In this document: one piece after another, positions 1-8,195 of the stretch
Numbering within the stretch: the stretch's first letter is position 1
Layout of the letters: the number at the start of each line of letters is the position of its first letter
Position numbers and translations under genes: made by a program
Notes under the pieces: generated by a model
The model's database searches: none
Seen by the model: only the letters and a program-made list of their open reading frames with translations
What the model was told of the DNA's origin: nothing
NCBI GenBank assembly: GCA_016292295.1
Contig: JADNEJ010000615.1
Coordinates: 1 to 8,348 of the forward strand
From: Candidatus Thiodictyon intracellulare
Lineage (GTDB): Bacteria; Pseudomonadota; Gammaproteobacteria; Chromatiales; Chromatiaceae
Direction: 5' to 3'
DNA: 8,348 nucleotides

Positions 1-34
1 GGAAGCGGCGCATCGGCAGTAGCACTCCGGCCAT
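1..34 (-). CDS. Transposase, N-terminal fragment (cut by window edge)
   Basis: Only the first 11 codons are present, reading MAGVLLPMRRF, identical in protein to the start of the right-hand copy at 8261. The ATG at 34-32 is chosen because it is in frame with that copy. A second ATG 11 bases upstream, created by the local duplication, is out of frame. The remainder lies outside the window, so nothing can be said about whether the gene is intact. Confidence 0.6.
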   Translation of the reverse strand, partial: MAGVLLPMRRF

Positions 35-114
35 CGGGCGGCCATCGGGGTTGATTCTGACAGTGTATCGGACCCGCCGCCCCGATGGTGCCCCGAAGTC
101 CGACAGGCTGCTAG
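1..114 (-). mobile_element. 5' end of an insertion sequence, reading out of the window to the left
   Basis: The reverse complement of this stretch matches the right edge of the window (8192 onward) almost base for base, starting at CTAGCAGCCTGTCGGACTT. It therefore holds the terminal and upstream part of an insertion sequence whose transposase reads out past position 1. This copy has 11 extra bases around 33-49 (GATGGCC is repeated) compared with the right copy, and several substitutions, so the copies are diverged relatives and not a recent duplicate. The outer boundary is set at CTAG (111-114), where similarity between the copies stops. Family assignment (IS1182/IS5-like) rests only on the transposase N-terminus. 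Confidence 0.8.
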
Positions 115-304
115 GGTCCCTGGATCAAGTCGACCCCGGCGCGGTGCAAGGGGCTATGGCCTTGGGGCTCGCGACGCCAGTGACGATCACCCGGGCATGA
201 CGGTCATGGGTGCGATGTATACTTAGCTAATGCCAAATTTTCGGTTTCCTCACCGACCAATTATTTCAAAGTTCTCCGTCAGCAAGGAGCGCAAGTCGCC
301 ATTG
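115..304. other. Unassigned orphan segment between two IS ends
   Basis: This 190-base stretch lies between the left outer IS end and the left IS630 fragment. I see no coding frame resembling a known protein on either strand. The half from about 215 to 290 is clearly more AT-rich than the rest of the window (for example TATACTTAGCTAATGCC and CCAATTATTTCAAAG), so it could be old intergenic DNA or foreign material. It does not look like the missing parts of the arylsulfatase at the other end. Confidence 0.5.
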
Positions 305-587
305 TATACACGTCTCATCTGAGATTTTCGCTTAAGACCCTAGCGTAACAGGCCGACGTCGATATACTATCGTCCCTATGCTCGACTAGATCCTCTCCAC
401 CGAATAACTCGCCGAGCTGTGTGCCGCTCACCGGCGTACGCGCGACCAGCGCGCAGCCGACCGCATCAAGGCGGTCGTGTCGCTGGCGGGCGGCTGTTCG
501 GCAGAGCAGGTTGCCGAAGTCCTGCTGATCGACTCCAATACCGTGCGCGACCATTATTTTCGGCGCTATCAGCAGGGTGGTCTGCCT
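305..587 (+). mobile_element. IS630-type element, left 5' fragment
   Basis: Positions 303-450 match, in inverted orientation, positions 6955-7105 at roughly 90 percent identity, including the terminal TATACACGTCTCATCTGAG. The match begins at a TA dinucleotide (305-306), as expected for the IS630/Tc1 superfamily, which inserts at TA. After an approximately 70-base leader comes the start of a transposase frame. The element is cut off inside that frame at about 585, where sequence of the response regulator pseudogene (minus strand) begins. About a quarter of a normal element remains and no 3' terminal repeat is visible. Confidence 0.75.
378..587 (+). pseudogene. IS630-family transposase, N-terminal remnant
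   Basis: The frame from ATG 378 reads MLD, a TAG (387-389), ILSTE, a TAA (405-407), and then a clear IS630 N-terminal helix-turn-helix with RTRDQRAADRIKAVV followed by AEQVAEVLLIDSNTVRDHYF and RRYQQGGL. This resembles the DNA-binding region of about the first 70 residues of IS630 transposases, usually near 340 residues long. The DDE catalytic domain is absent. The TAA is CAA in the right-hand copy, so it is a direct C-to-T nonsense change. The TAG is present in both copies. The frame runs into unrelated sequence after GGL, so the gene is dead. Confidence 0.75.
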
Positions 588-2324
588 CACCCGGGCGCGG
601 CGGGCGTGGGCACGATGCACCAGGGCGCGCAGGCGCTCGGCCGGCAGCCGGCCTCGCGCGCGAACCGCACAAAGGACACCGGCAAGCGCTCGAGCATCCG
701 CAGGCTGGACTCCACCTCCGTTACGCCATTGAGACAGAGGCGTATCCCCAGGATCACCTGTTGGGCCTTGATCATAATTCGGCCCACCTTATTCAGTCCC
801 GGCGTCGCAACTCCCTTGAAAAACATTTTCTTGCGCGCGAAAACCCACATGGGCTGGCCGGCCTTGGGCGGATTTGTGATCAAGGCCAACCGCCACGAAG
901 GTACCCGGGGCCAGCAGTTCGCCGTCAGGCATCGCCAGACACAGAGTCGCCTCGTAGCACGGCGCCGCCGTCTCGCGCAGCGGCACCATGGGTTGGAACA
1001 GGAGTTGAAACTGGCCGGCCGTGATCGCCTCCAGCACAGGGTGGGGCGCCGCGACGGTGCGCGGCCCGGCGCTTGGCCGCTGGTAGTCCTCTGCCTGGCC
1101 TTCGCGGTGGAGCAGACTGATGCGAGCGGCCTTGCGTGCCCGGGAGACCAGGGTTACCGATTCGCCGCCACCGGCGGGGACCGCACACCAGCTGACCTCG
1201 AAGGCCGGCACCGTGGCAGCGACATCCGCCTGCAGGTCCGCCCGGAGGCTCTGTCCAAAGGCCTCGGCAAAGGCGCTGAAGAGACTCACGGCGCACGAGC
1301 ACGACCACCCCGTACTTGCCGACCCAGCCCGCGCGCTTGCCGCCGCGGCCAGCCGGTACAGGGCCTCGGCATCTCTCGCCTGCTCGAGATAGATCAGGCC
1401 CCAGTCGAGCGCGCGTGCGTGGACCAGCTGATCGAGGCGCACCAGCAGGCGTTCCCGGTCGACCAAACCCGTCGCCCCGCTCGACGCTATCGCCGCCGCC
1501 TTGCGGACCTGTGCCTGATGGCGCGCTCGCGCGAGGCGTTGACGCACGTACGCGACCAGGCGTTGCGGTGGCATCGGCTTGGCCAGGAAGTCGTCGTCGC
1601 CGATGCGCAAGGCATCCAACTGCCGCACCGGATCCAGTTCCACGGATAGGAACAGGATCGGCAAGTCGGCGTAGCGCTCTTGTTCCCGGATGACCGCGGT
1701 CAACTCGATCCCGCTGGCCACAGGCATGTACAGGTCCATCAGCACCAGGTCCGGCGAGAAGCGGTCCATGGCGCGCAGGACCGCGAGTGGGTCGATAACC
1801 TGCTCCGTGACCATCCCGGCCTGCTCTAGGACCCGCACGGCAAAGAGGGCCGACACCGGCTGATCGTCGACCACCAAGACCTGTTGTGGGGCGCCGTCGG
1901 CGGGTCCAACCAGGGCCCGCCGACGGCGCCGCCAGTTGCGCCGCGCTCAGGTCGCGCGGGAGCCAAGCCGCCGCACCCACCCGCAGCGACGCCAGGCGTG
2001 CCGGAGGTTCTCGGTCTGACCCAGGCAGACCAGGAGCGGATACTCTGCCTCGCCGGCGCTAAGAATCGCAAAGGCTTCGGCGTGGGGGAAGGCCTGCAGG
2101 TCGACCAGCACAAGCAAGGACGGGGGCCTTCCTCCGACGACGACGCCCTGGGCCAGGACCCGGCCGCTCAGTTGCGCGGGCGTGTCGAAGGTCTCCAAAA
2201 CCAGCCAGAATCCGGCGAAATGCGGCTCCATGGCCTCGACCAGCGCGCCATCCGCGGAGAGCAGCAGGACGCTTCCGCGCGCGGACTTGACCTGGATTTT
2301 TGCGTTTATACAATTGATTTACAT
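588..2324 (-). pseudogene. REC-REC-GGDEF-EAL response regulator, multiply broken
   Basis: A multidomain c-di-GMP-type response regulator can be followed through frames and lesions. A receiver-like domain (about 2275-1960) keeps VDLQAFP but lacks the usual lysine. A TGA (1947-1949) follows, then in the same frame a canonical receiver domain (about 1890-1540) with VVDDQ, the phosphoacceptor in LVLMDLYMP, and KPMPP. Next is a degenerate GGDEF domain (about 1450-1030), where VGKYGVVVLV replaces GGDEF and bases 1282-1323 read best in another frame. The EAL domain starts at FQLLFQPMVPL (YEATL for EAL), is interrupted at 764-887, resumes as GIRLCLNGV and LRMLERLPVSFVRFA, shifts frame near 645, and ends near 588 at the IS630 fragment. 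The N-terminal frame has no usable start. An ATG at 2324-2322 is followed at once by TAA, plausibly a mutated CAA. Both signalling domains lack catalytic motifs, so the ancestor was probably a binding effector. An alternative is two genes separated at 1947. Confidence 0.75.
764..887. mobile_element. 124-bp MITE-like element inside the EAL domain
   Basis: Positions 764-774 (GGCCTTGATCA) and 877-887 are perfect 11-bp inverted repeats. The pairing extends to 23 positions (764-786 against 887-865) with 20 matches. The element sits exactly where the EAL domain loses its homology: the minus strand reads PGTFVAV before it and QVILGIRLCLNG after it, and about 75-85 residues normally lying between these motifs are missing. 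The interior has no transposase, though the minus strand is open throughout (reading, in part, PPKAGQPMWVFARKKMFFK). No clear target duplication is visible. It could be a non-autonomous transposon, a REP-like palindrome unit, or the solo remains of an IS after deletion. Confidence 0.55.
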
Positions 2325-2455
2325 GACGAACCTATTAAGGCTGCATCCCCGCGCCGGCGGAATCACACCAGCGTTGGGGCGGTCCCGCCTCCATTCTCGA
2401 ACAATAACAAAACGTAAATCATCCGCCGCGACGACGCACACCGGCGCGGCCTGGC

Positions 2456-3022
2456 TCAGGTCAGAGTGCCGATCAGGTCGCCACCCTGCGGCAGCGGCAC
2501 CGCGATGCCATCGGGACCGAAGCGGTGCCCCTGGCGCAGACAAAAGGTCAACCACTTGCCGAGAAACAGATTAACCAGCCACTTGGCCTCTAGGGCTGGG
2601 CGTTGATAGTCCGCATAGAGGGTCAGAGCGGTCTGGCGCAGGTCGAGCACCTCCACCTGGCGAGTGTCATGATAGATCCGCAGACGGACATCGGGGTTGG
2701 GCCGCGGCCCGGTCAGCCCCCCACCGCAGTCAATGCCGATACCCGGACCCCGCTCGCTATCGCAGTCGCTGTCTGAAAAGAAGGAGGTGAGCCTGATCAG
2801 GCTGGTCTAGCGGGAATGCTTCTCGACCTGCAGGAACAGATCGACGCTGCCCTTGCGCCGGGAGACCGCAACCCCGCGCTGCTGCTTCAGATGCGGGGCG
2901 AGTCGGCACAGGAAGGTAAAATTCTCCTCGCACAGGGTCATCAGGTCGCCCACCGTGGGACGCTCGGATCCGAGACCGATCAGGTCCCAGTGATACCGGG
3001 GGAAACAGTCGGCGATCGGCAT
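2456..3022 (-). pseudogene. DUF1249 (YqiB-like) protein, split by an amber codon
   Basis: The frame from ATG 3022 encodes TVGDLMTLCEENFTFLCRLAP, then VDLFLQVEKHSR, a TAG at 2807-2809, and continues in the same frame with TSLIRLT, NPDVRLRIYHDTRQVEVLDL and KWLVNLFLGKWLTFCL. This is the pattern of the DUF1249 family, whose E. coli member YqiB (about 140 residues) has MRLCEMNF, RYTTL, VRLYHD and INQFLADWLRYCL. The amber codon falls on the tyrosine of the conserved R-Y-T-[ST]-L motif. At about 188 codons the reading is longer than YqiB, with extra residues before the conserved start and around codons 80-95. Molecular function of the family is unknown. No good ribosome site precedes 3022, so the true start may differ. 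Confidence 0.75.
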
Positions 3023-3024
3023 CG

Positions 3025-3129
3025 CTAACGTGCGGCGGCCAGTGCGCCCGCATGGTTAGAGCGATGGCTCGCAAACCAGCGCTCCCGCGGCGGGTCGGCA
3101 CGCAACGGGCAGCAGTCGCGGTCGGTCAT
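3025..3129 (-). CDS. Possible 34-residue ORF between trx and the DUF1249 gene
   Basis: ATG at 3129-3127 is preceded by AGGA with five bases between, and the frame (MTDRDCCPLRADPPRERWFA and on) ends in TAG two bases before the DUF1249 ATG. I do not recognise the product. Position and spacing would allow translational coupling to the DUF1249 gene, which lacks its own obvious ribosome site. Alternatively this is the real N-terminus of that protein, separated by a frameshift. It may also be chance, since short open frames are common at this GC content. Confidence 0.25.
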   Translation of the reverse strand: MTDRDCCPLRADPPRERWFASHRSNHAGALAAAR

Positions 3130-3173
3130 TGGGGTCCTGGCGTGAGGCACGCCCGGTGCCCTCAGCGGTGCCT

Positions 3174-3575
3174 TCAGCCGTGGCCGGACGGTAGCGCGCC
3201 GTCGTTTCCATCAGCCGCCTGCCGGGCCGCGACCTTGCGCTTTTCTTCTGCCATATCGAGGCTCTGGGCATTGCTGACGAGGTCCCGAAAGCGCGCCTCC
3301 GGCATTGCTCCCGCCTGGGCATAGATGACGATCTGTTCGCGAAAGATCATCAGGGTGGGGATGGATCGGATCTGGAAGTAAGTGGCGATTTCCTGCTCGT
3401 CTTCGGTATTAACCTTGGCAAAGATGACCTCAGCGAAGTCGGCGGAAACCTTGTCGTAGACCGGCGCGAAGGAGCGGCAGGGACCACACCAGGGGGCCCA
3501 AAAGTCCACGATCACGAAGTCATTGTCCCGAATCGCGGCCTCGAAGCCGGCCTTATCGAGTTCCACCACTGCCAT
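3174..3575 (-). CDS. Thioredoxin-family protein
   Basis: This 133-residue cytoplasmic thioredoxin would reduce protein disulfides using its cysteine pair. Visible features are a beta-strand VIVDFWAPWCGPC with the active-site CGPC at residues 30-33, the buried aspartate D24, and the cis-proline in SIPT (residue 73). The rest follows the fold to about residue 108. A charged, alanine-rich tail of some 25 residues (AEEKRKVAARQAADG) extends beyond the usual thioredoxin length of about 108. ATG 3575 is chosen because CAGGTGA lies just upstream at a good distance. A GTG at 3584 would add three residues but lacks a ribosome site. The frame is intact, unlike most neighbours. It starts about 110 bases past the adk terminator hairpin and may have its own promoter. 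No leader or membrane segment is visible. Confidence 0.9.
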   Translation of the reverse strand: MAVVELDKAGFEAAIRDNDFVIVDFWAPWCGPCRSFAPVYDKVSADFAEVIFAKVNTEDEQEIATYFQIRSIPTLMIFREQIVIYAQAGAMPEARFRDLVSNAQSLDMAEEKRKVAARQAADGNDGALPSGHG

Positions 3576-3648
3576 GAGAGTCACCTGTAATAACTGTTTG
3601 AGGGATGGTAACAGAATCCCCCCCAGACCGCCGTTTCTTAGATAATTT

Positions 3649-3663
3649 CACTGGAATTCAGTG
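3649..3663. repeat. Short palindrome upstream of the thioredoxin gene
   Basis: CACTG-GAATT-CAGTG is an imperfect 15-bp palindrome about 75 bases upstream of the thioredoxin start, inside the AT-richer trx leader region. It could be an operator for the thioredoxin promoter, but there is no second copy in the window and I cannot assign a regulator. Confidence 0.2.
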
Positions 3664-3685
3664 CTTTGTACGACATCGCCCAACT

Positions 3686-3711
3686 AAAAACCGGGCTTTT
3701 GCCCGGTTTTT
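3686..3711 (-). terminator. Rho-independent terminator downstream of adk (bidirectional form)
   Basis: An 11-bp perfect stem (AAAAACCGGGC paired with GCCCGGTTTTT) with a TTTT loop lies 22 bases past the adk stop codon. On the minus strand the GC stem is followed by a T tract, so it should end adk transcription and separate adk from trx. The flanking A and T runs also give a T tract on the plus strand, so it can work both ways. Confidence 0.88.
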
Positions 3712-3732
3712 CGGACGCCGCTGCCGGTCGGC

Positions 3733-5761
<2,029 letters not shown>

Positions 5762-5777
5762 TCCCAGCTGCGGTGCA

Positions 5778-5800
5778 ACCCCCGAGGTTACCCCGGGGGT
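5778..5800 (+). terminator. Hairpin after the AraC-type regulator, possible terminator
   Basis: ACCCCCG (5778-5784) pairs with CGGGGGT (5794-5800) across a nine-base loop, 16 bases after the regulator stop codon. There is no T tract behind it, so it may only stabilise the transcript end or assist Rho-dependent termination. Confidence 0.35.
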
Positions 5801-5821
5801 CGCGCGCGCCGACGCGCCGCA

Positions 5822-5838
5822 AAATGTCGCGAAATGTC
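5822..5838 (+). promoter_or_regulatory. Candidate AraC-type operator: two AAATGTC words 10 bp apart
   Basis: AAATGTC occurs at 5822-5828 and again at 5832-5838, one helical turn apart in direct orientation, which is how the two helix-turn-helix motifs of AraC-family proteins usually contact DNA. The same word with the same next base (AAATGTCA) appears at 4516-4523 upstream of the regulator gene. The pair lies between the regulator and the outer membrane protein gene, just upstream of a possible promoter. Function is inferred from position and spacing only. Confidence 0.4.
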
Positions 5839-5864
5839 AACCGGTAATGCGATGATTTTAGGAT
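5836..5864 (+). promoter_or_regulatory. Weak candidate promoter for the outer membrane protein gene
   Basis: TAGGAT (5859-5864) matches four of six bases of a -10 box. Seventeen bases upstream is GTCAAC, a poor -35 that overlaps the proximal AAATGTC word. A poor -35 covered by an activator site is typical of class II activation by AraC proteins. The resulting leader to ATG 6091 would be about 220 bases, and I see no other gene in it. Confidence 0.25.
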
Positions 5865-6090
5865 AGTTTAGGCGGCTACGAAGGCTGGGTTGCATCCACC
5901 GATCTCACCGCTTAGTAACCCGAGCGACTGCGCCGGTCAGACCCGGCCGGTCACCAGGAATGCCCGAACCTTTGGTGGACCCTTCAAACAAGCCGTTGGG
6001 AATGGGACCGCGCGGTCTAAGGTGTCGGGGACGGATCCTCGGCGCCCGGTCCTCACCCGGTCGACCCGACCCGAGAGAGGCTGTCGACAG

Positions 6091-6926
6091 ATGATGAACA
6101 AGAGCCTGACACACTCCCGGCGCGCCCCGGCGCTCGCGGCCCTGAGGTTACTGGCCGGGGCGGCGTTCGCGCACGCGGCCCTGGCGGCTGGCATTTCAAC
6201 CTGGTGCCCTATCTCTGGTTTCCGGCGATATCGGGCCGCGTCGATACCGTGGTCAGCGGACTGCCAGGATCCGGCGGTCGCACGGCACGCCCGGTCGAGG
6301 TCAGCGGCACGATCCGCCCGGACAGCTACCTGAGCAACCTGCAGCTGGCCCTGATGCTGATGGCCGAGGCACGCAAGGGTCCCTAGCTGATCTATGGCGG
6401 CCTCATGTACACGGATTTTGGCAGCCAGACCACGAGGGTGCGCCGCGTCACCTGCCCGCGCGGCAACCTGTCCGGGCAAATCGCCCTCAATGCCACGACC
6501 GACATGAGCACCACTATCGTCACCCTTGGCGGCGGCTACGCGGTGGTCGACAATAGCCGTTGGGGCCTCGACCTGGTAGCGGGGGCGCGTTTCCTCGACC
6601 TCAGCAGCGACCTCACCCTGTCTCTGCAGGACGCGCAGGGGCGCTACCAGCGCAATCGCCAGGCATCCATGGACCAACAGGTGTGGGATGGGATCATCGG
6701 CGCCCGCAGCCAAGTCTGATTCGCGGGCGTCCATTGGTTCATGCCCTATTATGCAGACATCGGGGCTGGCACCTCGAACTGGATCTGGCAGGCCTTCCTG
6801 GGTCTGGGGTACCGCTTCGATTGGGGCGCGGTCACCCTGGCCTGGCGCGCCCTTGGGTATGACTTCTCCCTCAATGACGCGAAGCTGACACTCGCCGGGC
6901 CGGGCCTGAGCATCAGTATCCGCTGC
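6091..6926 (+). pseudogene. Outer membrane beta-barrel protein, broken
   Basis: ATG 6091 (AGAGAGG about 11 bases upstream) starts a signal peptide: MMNKSLTHSRRAPAL, a hydrophobic alanine/leucine stretch, and an AHAALAA cleavage region. Just after it, near 6185-6189, the frame shifts and homology-like beta-barrel sequence continues: WHFNLVPYLWFPAISGRVDT, SYLSNLQLALMLMAEARKG, a TAG (6384-6386) where tryptophan fits, LIYGGLMYTDFGSQTTRV, TLGGGYAVVDNSRWGLDLVA, WDGIIGARSQV, a TGA (6717-6719) where arginine fits, then WFMPYYADIGAGTSNWIWQA, GYRFDWGAVTLAWRALGYDF. Alternating aromatic strands and periodic glycines suggest an 8-12 strand barrel of about 270 residues in the outer membrane. I cannot name the ligand. 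The C-terminus (SISIR at 6909-6923) is near its natural end but the stop is lost where the IS630 fragment begins. Confidence 0.75.
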
Positions 6927-6954
6927 GGTTGTCGGCGTCGCGCCTGTTCATGCT

Positions 6955-7030
6955 CGCACTGGTCGTGCGTACGCCGGTGGGCGGCACGCAGCTCGGCGAG
7001 TTGTTCGGTGGAGAGTGTCTAGTCGAGCAT
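6955..7030 (-). pseudogene. IS630-family transposase, short N-terminal remnant
   Basis: From ATG 7030 the minus strand reads MLD, TAG, then TLSTEQLAELRAAHRRTHDQ, matching the left copy and the usual IS630 N-terminus. Only about 25 codons remain. The TAG at codon 4 is shared with the left copy, while codon 10 is still CAA here. No catalytic sequence is left. Confidence 0.7.
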
Positions 7031-7103
7031 AGGGACGATAGTATATCGACGTCGGCCGGTTACGCTAGGATCATGAGCGAAAATCTCAGATGAGACGTGT
7101 ATA
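6955..7103 (-). mobile_element. IS630-type element, right 5' fragment (inverted)
   Basis: This is the inverted counterpart of the left IS630 fragment. Identity runs from the terminal TA (7102-7103) inward through the leader and the first 25 codons of the transposase to about 6955, and then stops against the end of the outer membrane protein pseudogene. The terminal junction lies inside the arylsulfatase reading frame, so this element, when whole, interrupted that gene. It is shorter than the left fragment, so the two were truncated at different points. Confidence 0.75.
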
Positions 7104-7130
7104 CATCAACGGACGTATATACATCAACGG
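7095..7130. repeat. 18-bp tandem duplication at the IS630/arylsulfatase junction
   Basis: ACGTGTATACATCAACGG (7095-7112) is followed directly by ACGTATATACATCAACGG (7113-7130), 17 of 18 bases identical. The first copy is made half of IS630 end and half of arylsulfatase sequence, so the boundary of the element falls inside the repeat unit. In protein it duplicates R-[VI]-Y-I-N-G. Confidence 0.85.
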
Positions 7131-8195
7131 TGACAACGGCGACAACGGCCCCAGTGCCGAAGGCGGGCCGCTCAGTACACCCAACGAAGTCGTGTTCTTC
7201 AACGGTCTCAATCAGCTGCCGGCCGAGGTGCAACTCAAATTTTGCGATGTCTGGAGCACCGAGGAGACCTACAACCACATGTCGGCCGGCTGGTTCTGGG
7301 CCTTCGACACGCCCTTCGACTGGTTCAAGCAGAACGCCTCCCGGCTCGGCGGCACCAATCAGAACATGGTCGTTGCCTGGCCGGCCCGCATCAAGGACAA
7401 GGGGGCCCTGCGCGAACAGTTCGTCCAGGTACCTACCATCCTGGAGGCGGTCGGCATCGCTGCCTCCGAGGTGGTCGACGGCATCAAGCAGGCGCCGATC
7501 GAAGGCACAAGCTGCGCCTACACCTTCGACGCCGCCAATGCCAAGGCGCCCTCGAGCCACCACACCCAGTATTTCGAGATGATGGGCCAGTGGGCCCTGT
7601 ACCACGACGGCTGGCTGCTCAGCACCAAGGTCAATCGCGCACCCTGGGAGGCCTTCTGTCCGGCCAATCCCGATCCGTTGAACAACCAGGAGTTTCAGCT
7701 CTACGACCTGAGCAAGGACTTCACCCAGGCCGCGGACATCGCCGCAAAGCACTCGGAGAAGGTTAAGGAACTGAAGGAGATGTTCGTCGCGGAGGCGAAG
7801 AAGCATCAGGTCTTTCCGCTTGATGCCTCGGTGGCAGCCCGGATCGTGGCCTCGCGCCCGAACATCACCGCCAGCCGCACCGAGTTTGTCTACATGGGCC
7901 GATGACCGGCCTGCCCCAGGGCGACTCGCCGATGCTGCTCGACGCCTCTTACACCATTACCGCCGCAATCGAGGTACCGCAAGGCGGCGCCGAGAGGATG
8001 ATCCTGACCTTTGGCGGGCGTTTTGGCGGCTACGGCTTCTACCTGCTCAATAGCAACAAATTGTTTATATGGAATATTGTCGACATGGAGCGTGTCAAGC
8101 GGGAGGGTCCTGACGCGCTGATCCCCAGTCCCCACACCCTTGAGTTCGACTTCCAGTACGAGGACCTGGGCGCCGGTACGCTGGCGCTCTACTAG
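7104..8195 (+). pseudogene. Arylsulfatase, internal fragment truncated at both ends and frameshifted
   Basis: This is part of a formylglycine-dependent arylsulfatase (sulfate ester hydrolase, AtsA type). Recognisable are YINGDNG with PSAEGG (calcium-binding Asp-Asn pair), AGWFWAFDTPFDWFKQ, GGTNQNMVVAWPARIKDKG, VPTILEAVGI, HHTQYFEMMGQWALYHDGW and LYDLSKDFTQAADIA, then across a frame change TGLPQGDSPMLL, SYTITAAIEVPQGGAERMI and FGGRFGGYGFYLL. Missing are the N-terminal half with the CxPSR-type formylglycine motif, cut by the IS630 end, and about the last 60-70 residues, cut by the outer IS at CTAG 8192. Near 7429 about four residues (VIDI-like) before VPTILEA are absent. The frame changes at 7902-7905, where the first frame stops in ATGA. 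The first ATG (7090) lies in IS630 sequence. No activity is possible. Confidence 0.88.
7131..7148. repeat. 9-bp tandem duplication encoding DNG-DNG
   Basis: TGACAACGG and CGACAACGG lie back to back immediately after the 18-bp duplication. Related arylsulfatases have a single GDNG here, where the Asp-Asn pair binds the active-site calcium. The duplicate unit adds three residues in frame at the metal site. Confidence 0.7.

Noticed and set aside
477..1649. A 390-codon plus-strand frame
   Set aside because: Only its first 35 codons are IS630 transposase. The rest is the antisense of the response regulator pseudogene and has no protein-like character.
2780..3028. A perfect Shine-Dalgarno-like AAGGAGGTGA on the plus strand followed by an ATG and a 70-codon frame
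   Set aside because: The spacing to the ATG is about 25 bases, and the whole stretch is antisense to well-supported DUF1249 coding sequence.
5890..5918. TTGCAT with 17 bases to TAGTAA as a promoter for the outer membrane protein gene
   Set aside because: Only three of six bases match in each hexamer, so it is not distinguishable from chance.
5937..6734. A 265-codon minus-strand frame
   Set aside because: It is the antisense of the outer membrane protein pseudogene, which has a signal peptide and barrel features on the plus strand.
7060..7806. A 248-codon minus-strand frame
   Set aside because: It is antisense to clear arylsulfatase sequence.
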